Below are positions 29,295-38,657 of a DNA stretch of 64,000 bases, in pieces. The DNA comes from Variovorax paradoxus B4 (GTDB lineage Bacteria; Pseudomonadota; Gammaproteobacteria; Burkholderiales; Burkholderiaceae_C), in the NCBI RefSeq assembly GCF_000463015.1, contig NC_022247.1, positions 4,030,001-4,094,000 on the forward strand, written 5' to 3'. Under the pieces are notes generated by a model. That model was not told the origin of the DNA. It saw nothing but the letters and a program-made list of their open reading frames with translations, and searched no databases. The stretch's first letter is position 1. The number at the start of each line of letters is the position of its first letter. The position numbers and the translations under genes are program-made.

Positions 29295-29972
29295 ATGCCC
29301 ACCCCCCGATTCTTTGCCGACAAGATCTGCCCGGTGCGCGCCAAGCGCGAGCGCCGCAAGGAGGCGCGTCCGGGCGAACTGCTGGCGGCGGCGCTCGACC
29401 TGTTCGTCGAAAAAGGCTTTGCCGCCACCCGCGCCGAGGAAGTGGCGGCGCGCGCGGGCGTCTCCAAGGGCACCCTCTTCCTTTACTTTCCCAGCAAGGA
29501 AGAGCTCTTCAAGGCCGTGGTGGTCGAGAACCTCGGGGGCCGGTTTGCCGAGTGGAACGACGAGTTCGAGGCCTTCGAGGGGACCACGGCCGACATGCTG
29601 CGCTATTGCATGCGCGTCTGGTGGGAGCGCGTGGGCATGACCAAAGCCTCGGGCCTGACCAAGCTCATGATGAGCGAAGGCACCAATTTTCCCGAACTGG
29701 CCGAGTTCTACCGCAAGGAGGTGGTGCGGCCGGGCCATACGCTGCTGCGGCGCATCCTGCAGCGCGGCATCGACCGGGGCGAATTCGCGCCGGTCGACGT
29801 CGACCACGCCATCTACGCGGTGGTGGCGCCAATGGTCTTCCTGATGCTGTGGAAGCACTCGGCCATGGTCTGCGTCGACGAAGAAACCTCGCTCGACCCC
29901 GAAAAATACCTCGCCACGCAGGCCGAGACCGTGCTTTACGGCCTCACCCGACCGCAGGGAGCCGCCGCATGA
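29295..29972 (+). CDS. TetR-family transcriptional regulator
   Basis: A 225-residue regulator. The N-terminal TetR HTH is clear (LLAAALDLFVEKGFAATRAEEVAARAGVSKGTLFLYFPSKEELF, about residues 30-75), followed by an all-helical ligand domain. Its target is unknown; it faces msrA and lies upstream of the PIMT gene, which has its own promoter-like TAAAAT in the 90-bp gap. The ATG at 29295 lies immediately after the candidate operator. Confidence 0.88.
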   Translation: MPTPRFFADKICPVRAKRERRKEARPGELLAAALDLFVEKGFAATRAEEVAARAGVSKGTLFLYFPSKEELFKAVVVENLGGRFAEWNDEFEAFEGTTADMLRYCMRVWWERVGMTKASGLTKLMMSEGTNFPELAEFYRKEVVRPGHTLLRRILQRGIDRGEFAPVDVDHAIYAVVAPMVFLMLWKHSAMVCVDEETSLDPEKYLATQAETVLYGLTRPQGAAA

Positions 29973-30062
29973 CGCGCAAATGGACCGCCAGGCTCACGCG
30001 CGCCCGCGCCGCGCAACCTAAAATTGAAGGTTTGTCCTGAGCCCCACAAGGAAAAGCCTCAC

Positions 30063-30740
30063 ATGAACCCCACCCCCACCCTCGAGCGCCTGCGCTTCAA
30101 CATGATCGAACAGCAGATCCGGCCCTGGGATGTGCTCGATCTGGAAATTCTCGACCTGCTGGCCGCGATCCGGCGCGAAGACTACGTGCCGCCCGCTCAC
30201 CGCGCGCTGGCCTTCTTCGACATGGAACTCCCGTTGGGCGACGGCTCCGTTCCCGGCCAGGTGATGCTCTCGCCCAAGGTCGAGGCACGCATGCTGCAGG
30301 ACCTGCACGTGCAAAAGCACGAGTCGGTGCTCGAGATCGGAACCGGTTCTGGCTTCATGGCCGCCCTGCTCGCCCACCGCGCGGCCCAGGTGCTGTCGCT
30401 CGAGATCGATCCCGCGCTGGCCGCCCGCGCCGCCGAAACGCTGCGCCAGAACGGCGTGGCCAATGTCGAGGTGCGCAATGCCGACGGCGCCGTGCCGCTG
30501 CCGAGCGGCCCGAGCTTCGACGTGATCGTGCTCAGCGGCTCCGTGGCGCGCATTCCGCAGAACCTGCTCGGCTCGCTCAAGGTGGGCGGCCGCCTTGCCG
30601 CCATCGTGGGCGAGGAGCCGATGATGCGCGCCCACTTCGTCACCCGCAGCAGCGAAAGCAAGTGGGACACCATCCAGCCCTGGGACACCGTGGCGCCGCG
30701 GCTGCTCAATTTCCCCGAGCCCTCGCGCTTCTCGTTCTGA
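30063..30740 (+). CDS. Protein-L-isoaspartate O-methyltransferase-like protein
   Basis: A 225-residue SAM-dependent methyltransferase of the PCMT fold. The SAM-binding motif I is VLEIGTGSGFMAALLAH, preceded by the family stretch MLSPKVEARMLQDL. True PIMT repairs isoaspartate in aged proteins. The start MIEQQIRPWDVLD is typical of a betaproteobacterial PCMT branch whose real substrate is not established. It is 14 bp before the rhodanese gene, and the cluster PIMT-rhodanese-TolC looks like one operon. Confidence 0.85.
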   Translation: MNPTPTLERLRFNMIEQQIRPWDVLDLEILDLLAAIRREDYVPPAHRALAFFDMELPLGDGSVPGQVMLSPKVEARMLQDLHVQKHESVLEIGTGSGFMAALLAHRAAQVLSLEIDPALAARAAETLRQNGVANVEVRNADGAVPLPSGPSFDVIVLSGSVARIPQNLLGSLKVGGRLAAIVGEEPMMRAHFVTRSSESKWDTIQPWDTVAPRLLNFPEPSRFSF

Positions 30741-30754
30741 ACGGACGGCTCCGA

Positions 30755-31093
30755 ATGATCGATCAAGTCCGCCCCGCCGACCTTGCAGCCTGGTTTGCGC
30801 AAAACCCCGAGGCGGCGCCCGTGCTGCTGGACGTGCGCGAACCCTGGGAGCTGCAGACGGCGAGCGTTGCGCCGCAGGGCTTCACGCTCGTGGCCATCCC
30901 GATGAACGAGATTCCGGCGCGCCTTTCCGAGCTCGAGGAAGGCCAGCGCATTGCATGCCTGTGCCATCACGGCGCGCGCAGCCAGCGCGTGGCGGCCTTC
31001 CTGAGCCAGAACGGCTTTGCCGAGCTGGCCAACGTGGCCGGCGGCATCGACGCCTGGTCCGCACAGCACGATCCCTCCGTGCCGCGCTACTGA
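30755..31093 (+). CDS. Rhodanese-like sulfurtransferase
   Basis: A 112-residue single-domain rhodanese. It has VLLDVREPWELQTA, the active-site loop CLCHHGARSQRVA with the catalytic Cys, and the terminal NVAGGIDAWS. It moves sulfane sulfur in the cytoplasm; the partner is unknown. It lies between the methyltransferase and the TolC gene with short gaps of 14 and 21 bp. Confidence 0.88.
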   Translation: MIDQVRPADLAAWFAQNPEAAPVLLDVREPWELQTASVAPQGFTLVAIPMNEIPARLSELEEGQRIACLCHHGARSQRVAAFLSQNGFAELANVAGGIDAWSAQHDPSVPRY

Positions 31094-31114
31094 TTCTTTC
31101 TTCAAGGACGTTCA

Positions 31115-32653
31115 ATGCCTTTCAGGCCCAGGCTTTTGCCTCTTTCCGCAGCGCTCGCAAGTCTCTTTGCCACCCTGCTCGCGCTGCCGGCCCAGGGCCA
31201 GACACTGAACGAACTCTACGAATCCGCACGCGGCTTCGACGCCACCTACCAGGGCGCGCGGGCCCAGTACGACGCGAGCGTGGCGCGCGCCGCCCAGGCC
31301 AAGGCCGGCATTCTTCCCGCCGTGGGGCTCACGGCCGGCGCCACGCGCAACAACCTCGACATCGACACGCTCACTGGCACCGGCCGCGGAACGACCATCC
31401 CGCGCGACTTCACCACGCAGAACGTCGGCATCAACGCCACGCAACCGCTCTACCGGCCCGCCAACTGGGCCACCTACGAGCAGGGCAAGCGCCAGGCCGA
31501 GATCGCGCAAGCGGTGCTCACCATTGCCGAGCAGGACCTGATCGTGCGCGTGAGCCAGGCCTATTTCGACGTGCTCGCCAGCCAGGACAGCCTGACGCTG
31601 GTGCGCGCGCAGAAGGTGGCGGTGGCCGAACAGCTCGCGTCGGCCAAGCGCAACTTCGAGGTCGGCACCTCCACCATCACCGACACGCGCGAAGCCCAGG
31701 CCCGCTACGACCTCGTCATTGCACAGGAGATTGCCGCCGAGAACGACCTGCAGGTGAAGAAGGTGGTGCTCGACCAGCTGGTCGGCCGTCCGGGCAGCGT
31801 GCCGGTGCCGCTGGCGCAGCCGGTGGTGCTGCCGGCCGCCACGCCGGCCAACATCGAGGCCTGGGTGGCGCAGGCCGAGGAAGCGCACCCGGCCATCCGC
31901 CAGGCGCGGCTCGGGCTCGACGTTGCCGGGCTCGAAATCCGCAAGGCCGAAGCCGGCCACAAGCCGACGCTCGACGCCAACCTGGGCTACAACATCACGC
32001 GCAATCCGGATGGATCCAGCACCAGCACCGTGGGCACGCGCATCAACGCTGCGTCCGTGGGGGTGGTGTTCAACCTGCCGCTTTTCGCGGGCTTTGCCAC
32101 CGAGAACCGCATCAAGGAAACGCTCGCGCTCGAGGACCAGTCGCGCAGCGTGCTCGACGGCACCCGCCGCAGCGTGGCGCAGGCCACGCGCGCGGCCTAC
32201 CTCGGGCTGGTGTCCGGCGCGGGGCAGGTCAAGGCGCTCGAAGCGGCCGAGGCATCGAGCCAGAGCGCGCTCGATGCCAACCGGCTCGGCTACCAGGTGG
32301 GCGTGCGCATCAACATCGACGTGCTCAATTCGCAGAGCCAGCTGTTCCAGACCAAGCGCGATCTCGCGCAGGCGCGCTACAACGTGCTGCTGGGCAACCT
32401 GAAGCTGCGCCAGGCCAACGGCACGCTGACCATCAACGACATGAACGCGATCAACGCGACGCTGGCGAAGAACGGAAGCACGGCGGCTTCGCCATCACTC
32501 GGCGAGCAGCCGCAGGCCGCGCCTTCGGTGCCGGTCACGCCGCCCAGAATTCCCGTGGTGCCGCCGGTGCCGGTGCCGCCGTTCAATCCGCCGGCACCGA
32601 CGATGCCTGCCGCACCGCCGCCGCCAGTCATCCTGAATCCCCCCGCACGGTAA
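31115..32653 (+). CDS. TolC-family outer-membrane channel protein
   Basis: A 512-residue precursor with a signal peptide (cleavage after QG/AQG near residue 28) and two repeats of the OEP domain, seen in QTLNELYESARGFDATYQGARAQYDAS and the repeat starting near residue 230. TolC trimers form the exit duct for efflux pumps and type I secretion. The last 45 residues are unusually Pro-rich (RIPVVPPVPVPPF and after). No adaptor or pump gene is adjacent. It is third in the PIMT-rhodanese operon. Confidence 0.9.
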   Translation: MPFRPRLLPLSAALASLFATLLALPAQGQTLNELYESARGFDATYQGARAQYDASVARAAQAKAGILPAVGLTAGATRNNLDIDTLTGTGRGTTIPRDFTTQNVGINATQPLYRPANWATYEQGKRQAEIAQAVLTIAEQDLIVRVSQAYFDVLASQDSLTLVRAQKVAVAEQLASAKRNFEVGTSTITDTREAQARYDLVIAQEIAAENDLQVKKVVLDQLVGRPGSVPVPLAQPVVLPAATPANIEAWVAQAEEAHPAIRQARLGLDVAGLEIRKAEAGHKPTLDANLGYNITRNPDGSSTSTVGTRINAASVGVVFNLPLFAGFATENRIKETLALEDQSRSVLDGTRRSVAQATRAAYLGLVSGAGQVKALEAAEASSQSALDANRLGYQVGVRINIDVLNSQSQLFQTKRDLAQARYNVLLGNLKLRQANGTLTINDMNAINATLAKNGSTAASPSLGEQPQAAPSVPVTPPRIPVVPPVPVPPFNPPAPTMPAAPPPPVILNPPAR

Positions 32654-32681
32654 ATTTGGCTCGCCCCCAGGGCTGCGCGGC

Positions 32682-34058
32682 TCAGTCGAGCGTTGGTTCG
32701 GCCTTCGAATCCTCGAGCGGTGCGGCTTCGGTCACCACCGGATCCGCGGCCTGCGCGATGGCCAGCACCGCAACGGCGGTGCGCTCGGCCGCGCCGCGGT
32801 TCGACGACGAGAAAGCCAGCGCGGCCTCGGCCATGGCGGCGCGGCGCTCGGGGTTCTCGACCAGCTTGAGCGCCGCGGTGACCGCCTGCTCCATGTTCTC
32901 GACGCGCAGCGAGGCACCGGCCGCCAGCGAAAGCTGCGCCGCTTCGGCAAAGTTGAAGGTCGAAGGGCCCATGATCACCGGGCAGCCGCAGGCGGCCGGC
33001 TCGATCAGGTTCTGGCCGCCCAGCGGTTCGAAGCTTCCGCCCAGCAGCGCGACGTCGGCCAGGCCGTAGTACAGCGCCATTTCGCCGAGCGAATCGCCCA
33101 GCCAGATCTCGGCATCGGAGGGCTCGCCCGCGGCACTGCGGCGCGCCACGGCAAAGCCCTCGGATTCGATCAGCGCGGCCACTTCGTCGAAGCGCTGCGG
33201 ATGGCGCGGCACGATCATCCACTGCACGTCGTGCACGCGCTTGGCAATCGAACGGATGGCGCCCTGCTCGGGCGGCACGGGAGACGTGGCGCCGAAGCGC
33301 CTGAGCACGTCGAGCAGCATGCGCTCCTCGCCGTCGCGCGAGCTCGCGAGCACCACCATCGGCCGCGGCAGGCGCTCGCGCAGCGTCACGGCCGCGGCCA
33401 GCTGGCGCGCATCGGGCGAGGCGTCGAACTTGAGGTTGCCGTAGATGCCGGCCACCTTGGCGCCCAGGGACACCAGCCGGTGCGCATCGGCCTCGGTCTG
33501 CGCCCACACGGCGGCCAGCGCCGAATACGCGGGCCGGGCGAGCCAGCCGAGGCGTTCGGCCGCAGCCAGCGATTTTTCGTTGAGCCGCGCATTGGCCAGC
33601 ACCAGCGGGATGCGGCGCTCGGCACAGGCGGCGGCCATCTCGGGCCAGACTTCGGTTTCCATCAGCACGCCGATGCGCGGCTGGAAACGGTCGAGAAAAC
33701 GCTGCACCGCACCCGGCATGTCCCAGGGCTGCCAGACCTGCGTGTCGCCGGGCTGAAGCAGCTTGGCGCCCTCTTCGCGGCCGGTGGCCGTGCCGTGTGT
33801 GAGCAGGATCGGTATGCCCGGATACTGCCTGCGCAGCTCCTCGATCAGGATGGCGGCGGCGCGCGTTTCGCCGAGCGAGACCGCATGCACCCAGCACTGG
33901 CCCTCGCCGGTGGTTGCATCGTCGTAATAGCCGAAGCGCTCCTCGACGGCCACGCCATAGCCGGGCTCGGCCACCGCCCGGCGCCGCAGCTTGCGGCGAA
34001 CCAGCGGTTGCACGACGGTGGTGAAGGCGCCGTAGAGACGCAGCAGCAGCGAACGCAC
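32682..34058 (-). CDS. waaA: 3-Deoxy-D-manno-octulosonic acid (Kdo) transferase
   Basis: A 458-residue glycosyltransferase that adds Kdo to lipid A precursor at the inner membrane. It begins with a hydrophobic anchor (LLLRLYGAFTTVVQPL), then the catalytic Glu in GYGVAVEERFGY, and HAVSLGETRAA, LMETEVWPE and the C-terminal sugar-nucleotide part LLGGSFEPLGGQNLIEPAACG. A tail of about 25 acidic residues is extra. It converges with the TolC gene (29-bp gap) and lies 5 bp after the phosphomannomutase gene on the same strand. Confidence 0.93.
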   Translation of the reverse strand: MRSLLLRLYGAFTTVVQPLVRRKLRRRAVAEPGYGVAVEERFGYYDDATTGEGQCWVHAVSLGETRAAAILIEELRRQYPGIPILLTHGTATGREEGAKLLQPGDTQVWQPWDMPGAVQRFLDRFQPRIGVLMETEVWPEMAAACAERRIPLVLANARLNEKSLAAAERLGWLARPAYSALAAVWAQTEADAHRLVSLGAKVAGIYGNLKFDASPDARQLAAAVTLRERLPRPMVVLASSRDGEERMLLDVLRRFGATSPVPPEQGAIRSIAKRVHDVQWMIVPRHPQRFDEVAALIESEGFAVARRSAAGEPSDAEIWLGDSLGEMALYYGLADVALLGGSFEPLGGQNLIEPAACGCPVIMGPSTFNFAEAAQLSLAAGASLRVENMEQAVTAALKLVENPERRAAMAEAALAFSSSNRGAAERTAVAVLAIAQAADPVVTEAAPLEDSKAEPTLD

Positions 34059-34063
34059 GGGGC

Positions 34064-35446
34064 TCAGTGCGACGCTTCGGCCAGCGTCGCGTCAGCTTTG
34101 ACGGTTTTGAGGAGCGCGAGCATTTCGGCTTCGATGCGCTTCAGCGCCGCATCGGTCTGGCCCTCGAAGCGCAGCACCAGCACCGGCGTGGTGTTGGAGG
34201 CGCGGATCAGGCCGAAGCCGTCGGGCCAGTCGACGCGCAGGCCGTCGATGGTCGAGACCACCGCCGGTGCCGCGAAGCTCGCGCCTGCGACGAGTTTATC
34301 GACCACCGCGTGCGGCTCGCCTTCGGCGCATTTCACGTTGAGTTCGGGCGTCGAGAAGCTCGTGGGCAAGGCGTTGAGCGTGTCGCTCGCATTGGGCGTC
34401 TTGCTCAGGATCTCGAGCAGGCGGCAGCCCGCATAGGTGCCGTCGTCGAAGCCGAACCAGCGCTCCTTGAAGAAGATGTGGCCGCTCATCTCGCCGCCGA
34501 GCGGCGAATCGATTTCCTTCATCTTGGCCTTGATCAGCGAATGGCCGGTCTTGAAGATCATGGGCTTGCCGCCCGCGGCCTCGATGGCCGGGGCCAGGCG
34601 CTGCGAGCACTTCACGTCGTACACGATGGTGCCGCCCGGCACGCGCGAGAGCACGTCCTGCGCAAAGAGCTGCATCTGGCGGTCGGGGAAGATGTTGTGG
34701 CCGTCCTTGGTGACGATGCCCAGGCGGTCGCCGTCGCCGTCGAAGGCCAGGCCCAGTTCGGCGTCGCCTTCGGCCAGCGCGGCCATGAGGTCCTTGAGGT
34801 TTTCGGGCTTGCTCGGATCGGGGTGATGGTTGGGAAAGTCGCCGTCGACCTCGCTGAACAGCTCGGTCACTTCGCAGCCGATGGCGCGGAAGATGGCAGG
34901 CGCCGTGGCGCCCGCAATGCCGTTGCCGGAATCGACCACGATCTTCAGCGGGCGGGCCAGCTTGATGTCGCCGACGATGCGCTTCGTGTAGGCGTCGGTC
35001 ACGTCGACCTTGCGCACGCTGCCGCCGGGTGCCAGTCTGGCCGTACCTTCTTCCATCACCTTGCGCAGGCCCTGGATCTCGTCGCCGTAGATGGCACGCC
35101 CTGCCAGCACCATCTTGAAGCCGTTGTAGTCCTTGGGGTTGTGGCTGCCCGTGACCTGGATGCCGCTCGAGCACAGCGTGTGGGCCGCAAAGTAGAGCAT
35201 GGGCGTGGTCACCGCGCCCACGTTGATCACCTCGATACCGGTGGCCACCAGGCCGCCGATCAGTGCTTCGACGAGCGCGGGCCCGGACAGGCGGCCATCG
35301 CGGCCCACGGCCACGGTCTTTTCACCGGCGGCGCGGGCGGCGCTGCCGAAGGCCCGGCCGAGCGCTTCCGCGACCTCGGCATCGAGCGTGACGGGCACAA
35401 CGCCTCGGATGTCATAGGCCTTGAAAATCGACGCACTGAGTTGCAT
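34064..35446 (-). CDS. algC: Phosphomannomutase/phosphoglucomutase
   Basis: A 460-residue alpha-D-phosphohexomutase. The active-site Ser is in VTGSHNPKDYNGFK, the Mg-binding loop is FDGDGDRLGIV, the sugar-binding loop is GGEMSGHIFF, and the C-terminal phosphate loop includes IDGLRVDWPDG and RASNTTPVL. It supplies mannose-1-P or glucose-1-P for LPS and exopolysaccharide and is coupled to waaA. The ATG at 35446 starts the family N-terminus SIFKAYDIRG. The symbol is by analogy with the Pseudomonas enzyme. Confidence 0.88.
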   Translation of the reverse strand: MQLSASIFKAYDIRGVVPVTLDAEVAEALGRAFGSAARAAGEKTVAVGRDGRLSGPALVEALIGGLVATGIEVINVGAVTTPMLYFAAHTLCSSGIQVTGSHNPKDYNGFKMVLAGRAIYGDEIQGLRKVMEEGTARLAPGGSVRKVDVTDAYTKRIVGDIKLARPLKIVVDSGNGIAGATAPAIFRAIGCEVTELFSEVDGDFPNHHPDPSKPENLKDLMAALAEGDAELGLAFDGDGDRLGIVTKDGHNIFPDRQMQLFAQDVLSRVPGGTIVYDVKCSQRLAPAIEAAGGKPMIFKTGHSLIKAKMKEIDSPLGGEMSGHIFFKERWFGFDDGTYAGCRLLEILSKTPNASDTLNALPTSFSTPELNVKCAEGEPHAVVDKLVAGASFAAPAVVSTIDGLRVDWPDGFGLIRASNTTPVLVLRFEGQTDAALKRIEAEMLALLKTVKADATLAEASH

Positions 35447-35558
35447 GAAGAGGCATTCCCTGTAGGTTCTTGAGAACGGGCCATTGTAGGCAAGCGCTCC
35501 GGTGCCCACATGTCCGAAAACGGCCAGTTGAAACGAGTCGAAACCGTATCATTTGCCC

Positions 35559-37160
35559 ATGCCTACCCCTCACGCATCCACCGAAGCACTCGAGAGCGAC
35601 GCCTGCTACCTGGCAATGAAGACGCATGACGCGCGCTTCGACGGCTCGTTCTTCACCGCGGTGACCTCCACCGGCATCTACTGCCGGCCGGTCTGCCGCG
35701 TGAAGCTGCCGCGGCGCGAGAACTGCCGGTTCTTCCGCCACGCGGCGCAGGCCGAGGCCGAGGGCTTCCGCCCCTGCCTGCGGTGCAGGCCCGAGCTCGC
35801 GCCGCGGGCGGCGAGCTGGTCCACCGAAGATGCCTCGCGCATTCTCGCGCTGCAGGCCGCGCGGCTCATCGACGAGCCCGACGCGTGGTCCGAGGACGGG
35901 CCGGGCGCGGCGCAAATCGCCGCACGGCTCGGCGTGAGCGACCGCCATCTGCGGCGCATCTTCGAGGCGCAGTTCGGCGTCTCCCCGTTGCAATATCTGC
36001 AGACGCGCCGCCTGCTGGCCGCCAAGCAGTTGATCGCCGACACGCGGCTGCCGATGACGCAGGTCGCCCTGGCCAGCGGCTTCGCGAGCGTGCGCCGCTT
36101 CAACGCCGCGTTCCTGGAGCACTACGGCCTCAACCCGAGCGCGCTGCGGCGCGCCGGCGGCGCCGAGGGCGGCGCGGGAAAGGCCATCGAGGTGCGGCTG
36201 GGCTTTCGCCCGCCCTACGACGTGGGCGCGATGCTCGGCTTCTTTGCGCGGCGCGCGCTGCGCGGCATCGAGGTGGCCACCACGGCCGATGGCAAGGAAC
36301 CCGCCAAGGGCAGCACACCGGCTTTCGTTCGCCTGGCCCGCACGCTGAGCGTGCAACAAGGCGGGCAGGCCCATACCGGCTGGTTGCAACTGCGCTTCGA
36401 CATGGAGCGCGAGCAGATGCTGCTGTCGGTCAGCGACTCGCTCGCCGCGGTGCTGCCGATCGTGATCAGCCGCGCACGCGCCATGCTCGACCTCGATGCC
36501 GAGCCGATGGCCATCAACGCCGCGCTGCACGAGGCCTTCCCGCACGGCGACGGCTTGCGCGTGCCCGGCACGGTCGATGGTTTCGAGCTGGCGGTGCGCG
36601 CGGTGCTCGGCCAGCAGATCACCGTGGCCGCGGCGCGCACGCTGGGTTCGCGGCTGGTCGAGGCTTTCGGCGAAACTGTCGCCACGCCCATCGAAGGCCT
36701 GAACCGCCTGTTTCCCACGCCCGCGGCACTGGCGGCCGCAAGCGGCGATGCACTCGGCAAGCTTGGCATCGTGCGCCAGCGCCAGGCGGCCCTGCAGGCC
36801 ATCGCCCGCGAGGTCGCCTGCGGCAAGCTGGCGCTGCATGCGGGCGCCGACGTGCCCTCGATCATTGCCGCGCTGCAGGAGCTCCCCGGCATCGGCGCCT
36901 GGACCGCGCAGTACATCGCGATGCGCGCGCTGCGCTGGCCCGACGCCTTCCCCGCAGGGGATGTCGCGCTGCAGAAAGCACTGGGCGTGACCACCGAGCG
37001 CGCGGCCAGCCAGGCGTCGCAGGCATGGCGCCCCTGGCGCAGCTATGCGGTGCTGCGCGCCTGGCATGCGCCGTCCTCCTCTCCCGCTGCCGCCGCAGCA
37101 GCCTTCTTGGCGGCGGCAGAGCCTTTCAACAACCTCGCAACGGCAGGCGCCTCCGCCTGA
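35559..37160 (+). CDS. Ada-type sensor fused to AlkA DNA-3-methyladenine glycosylase
   Basis: A 533-residue fusion. Residues 1-80 are an Ada zinc domain with C42, C46, C73 and C76; C42 is the presumed methylphosphotriester acceptor. Residues about 90-195 are an AraC-type HTH pair (LGVSDRHLRRIFEAQFGVSPLQYLQ). The rest is AlkA: an N-terminal beta domain, then helix-hairpin-helix GPD with ELPGIGAWTAQYIAMRAL and the catalytic Asp in PAGD near residue 466. It should sense methylated DNA, activate transcription and excise alkylated bases. ogt follows in six bases. A TTG at 35553 is an alternative start. Confidence 0.92.
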   Translation: MPTPHASTEALESDACYLAMKTHDARFDGSFFTAVTSTGIYCRPVCRVKLPRRENCRFFRHAAQAEAEGFRPCLRCRPELAPRAASWSTEDASRILALQAARLIDEPDAWSEDGPGAAQIAARLGVSDRHLRRIFEAQFGVSPLQYLQTRRLLAAKQLIADTRLPMTQVALASGFASVRRFNAAFLEHYGLNPSALRRAGGAEGGAGKAIEVRLGFRPPYDVGAMLGFFARRALRGIEVATTADGKEPAKGSTPAFVRLARTLSVQQGGQAHTGWLQLRFDMEREQMLLSVSDSLAAVLPIVISRARAMLDLDAEPMAINAALHEAFPHGDGLRVPGTVDGFELAVRAVLGQQITVAAARTLGSRLVEAFGETVATPIEGLNRLFPTPAALAAASGDALGKLGIVRQRQAALQAIAREVACGKLALHAGADVPSIIAALQELPGIGAWTAQYIAMRALRWPDAFPAGDVALQKALGVTTERAASQASQAWRPWRSYAVLRAWHAPSSSPAAAAAAFLAAAEPFNNLATAGASA

Positions 37161-37166
37161 AATGTC

Positions 37167-37661
37167 ATGAAGTTCAAGAGCAAAGTCATCTACACCTCGC
37201 ACATCGACACGCCGCTGGGCGGCATCACGATGGCGGCCACCGACCAGGGCCTGGCAGGCGTCTGGTTCGACCAGCAGCGCCACTGGCCCGACACCACCGG
37301 CTGGCAGACCAAGGACGATCATCCGGCGCTGGTCGAAGCCGGCGCCCAGTTGCGCGACTACTTCGCGGGCAAGCGCGACACCTTCGACATGAAGCTCGAT
37401 CTCTCGCACGGCACCGCGTTCCAGCAGAGCGTGTGGCAGGCGCTGCTCGCCATTCCGGCCGGCAAGACCATGAGCTACGGCGCGCTGAGCGCGAACGTGG
37501 GCAACCCGGCCGCGGTGCGCGCCGTGGGCGCGGCCGTGGGGCGCAACCCGATCAGCGTGATCGTGCCCTGCCACCGCGTGCTCGGCGCCGACGGGTCGCT
37601 GACCGGTTACGCTGGCGGGCTCCATCGCAAGACCGCACTGCTGGAGCTCGAAGCGAAATAG
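37167..37661 (+). CDS. ogt: Methylated-DNA-protein-cysteine methyltransferase
   Basis: A 164-residue suicide repair protein that transfers alkyl groups from O6-alkylguanine to its own cysteine. The active-site motif is VIVPCHRVLGADG, and the DNA-binding helix region FQQSVWQALLAIPAGKTMSYG with the conserved PAAVRAVGAAVGRNP is complete. It starts six bases after the Ada-AlkA fusion and is probably induced with it. Confidence 0.95.
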   Translation: MKFKSKVIYTSHIDTPLGGITMAATDQGLAGVWFDQQRHWPDTTGWQTKDDHPALVEAGAQLRDYFAGKRDTFDMKLDLSHGTAFQQSVWQALLAIPAGKTMSYGALSANVGNPAAVRAVGAAVGRNPISVIVPCHRVLGADGSLTGYAGGLHRKTALLELEAK

Positions 37662-37688
37662 AGTCCGCCCCAGGGCTGCGAAGACCAT

Positions 37689-38657
37689 ATGAGCACAACA
37701 ACAAACGACAACACCACCGCCCTCCCGTCGCCGAAGCCCAAGGCCTGGCTGATCGACCTCGTGCTGCTCGGCGCGCTCTGGGGGGCGTCTTTCCTTTTCA
37801 TGCGCATTGGCGCGGCCGAGTTCGGAGCCTTGCCGGCGGCCGCCGTGCGCGTGGCGGTGGCCACGCTGTTCCTGTTGCCGCTCTTGTTCATGCGCGGCCA
37901 CGGCGCGGCGCTGGCACAGCACTGGAAGGCGTCGATGGCCATCGGCGTGCTGAATTCGGGCATTCCGTTCGCGCTGTTCTGCTTTGCGCTGCTGACCATC
38001 AACAGCGGCCTGGCGGCGGTGATCAACGCCACGGTGCCGATGTTCGGCGCGCTGGTGGCGTGGGCCTGGTTTCGCGACCGGCCCGATGGCTCGCGCATCG
38101 TCGGCCTGGTCATCGGCTTCGCGGGCGTCGCCATGCTGGCGAGCCGCAGCGCGGGCCTGCACGCCAGTGCCGACGGCAACGCCGCGCTGTGGGCCGTGCT
38201 GGCCTGCCTCGGCGCCTGCGCCAGCTATGGCGTGGCAGCCAGCGCCACGCGGCGCTACCTGGGCGGCGTGCCCGCGCTGGCCACCGCCACCGGCAGCCAG
38301 ATCGGCGCCACGCTGTTCCTCGCGCTGCCCGCGCTGTGGTTCTGGCCCGCACAGATGCCCAGCCTGCGGGCATGGCTGGCGTTGCTGGCCCTGGGCATCG
38401 CATGCACCGGCCTGGCGTACATCCTGTTCTTCCGGCTCATCGCCAATGCGGGACCGGCGCGCGCGCTGACCGTGACCTTCCTGGTGCCGGTGTTCGCGGT
38501 GTTCTACGGCGCGGTGTTCCTCGGCGAGAACATCACGCAATGGATGCTGATCTGCGCGGCCGTGATCGTCTGCGGCGTGGCGCTGTCCACGGGCATCGTG
38601 AAGCTGTGGCCGCGCGCGGGCGGCGCGGCCGCTACATCGCCGCCGCGACCACGTTGA
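37689..38657 (+). CDS. DMT-superfamily transporter (EamA domains)
   Basis: A 322-residue inner-membrane protein with ten helices in two EamA repeats, first seen as [21 protein letters not shown]. Members export amino acids or metabolites. It follows ogt by 27 bp, possibly cotranscribed. Its 3' end overlaps the convergent DUF1345 gene by 26 bp. Confidence 0.85.
   Translation: MSTTTNDNTTALPSPKPKAWLIDLVLLGALWGASFLFMRIGAAEFGALPAAAVRVAVATLFLLPLLFMRGHGAALAQHWKASMAIGVLNSGIPFALFCFALLTINSGLAAVINATVPMFGALVAWAWFRDRPDGSRIVGLVIGFAGVAMLASRSAGLHASADGNAALWAVLACLGACASYGVAASATRRYLGGVPALATATGSQIGATLFLALPALWFWPAQMPSLRAWLALLALGIACTGLAYILFFRLIANAGPARALTVTFLVPVFAVFYGAVFLGENITQWMLICAAVIVCGVALSTGIVKLWPRAGGAAATSPPRPR

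Noticed and set aside
35412..38540. Frame of over 1000 codons on the minus strand opposite the AlkA, ogt and EamA genes
   Set aside because: It covers three well-supported + strand genes and has no recognisable domain; its composition is typical of antisense GC-rich shadows.
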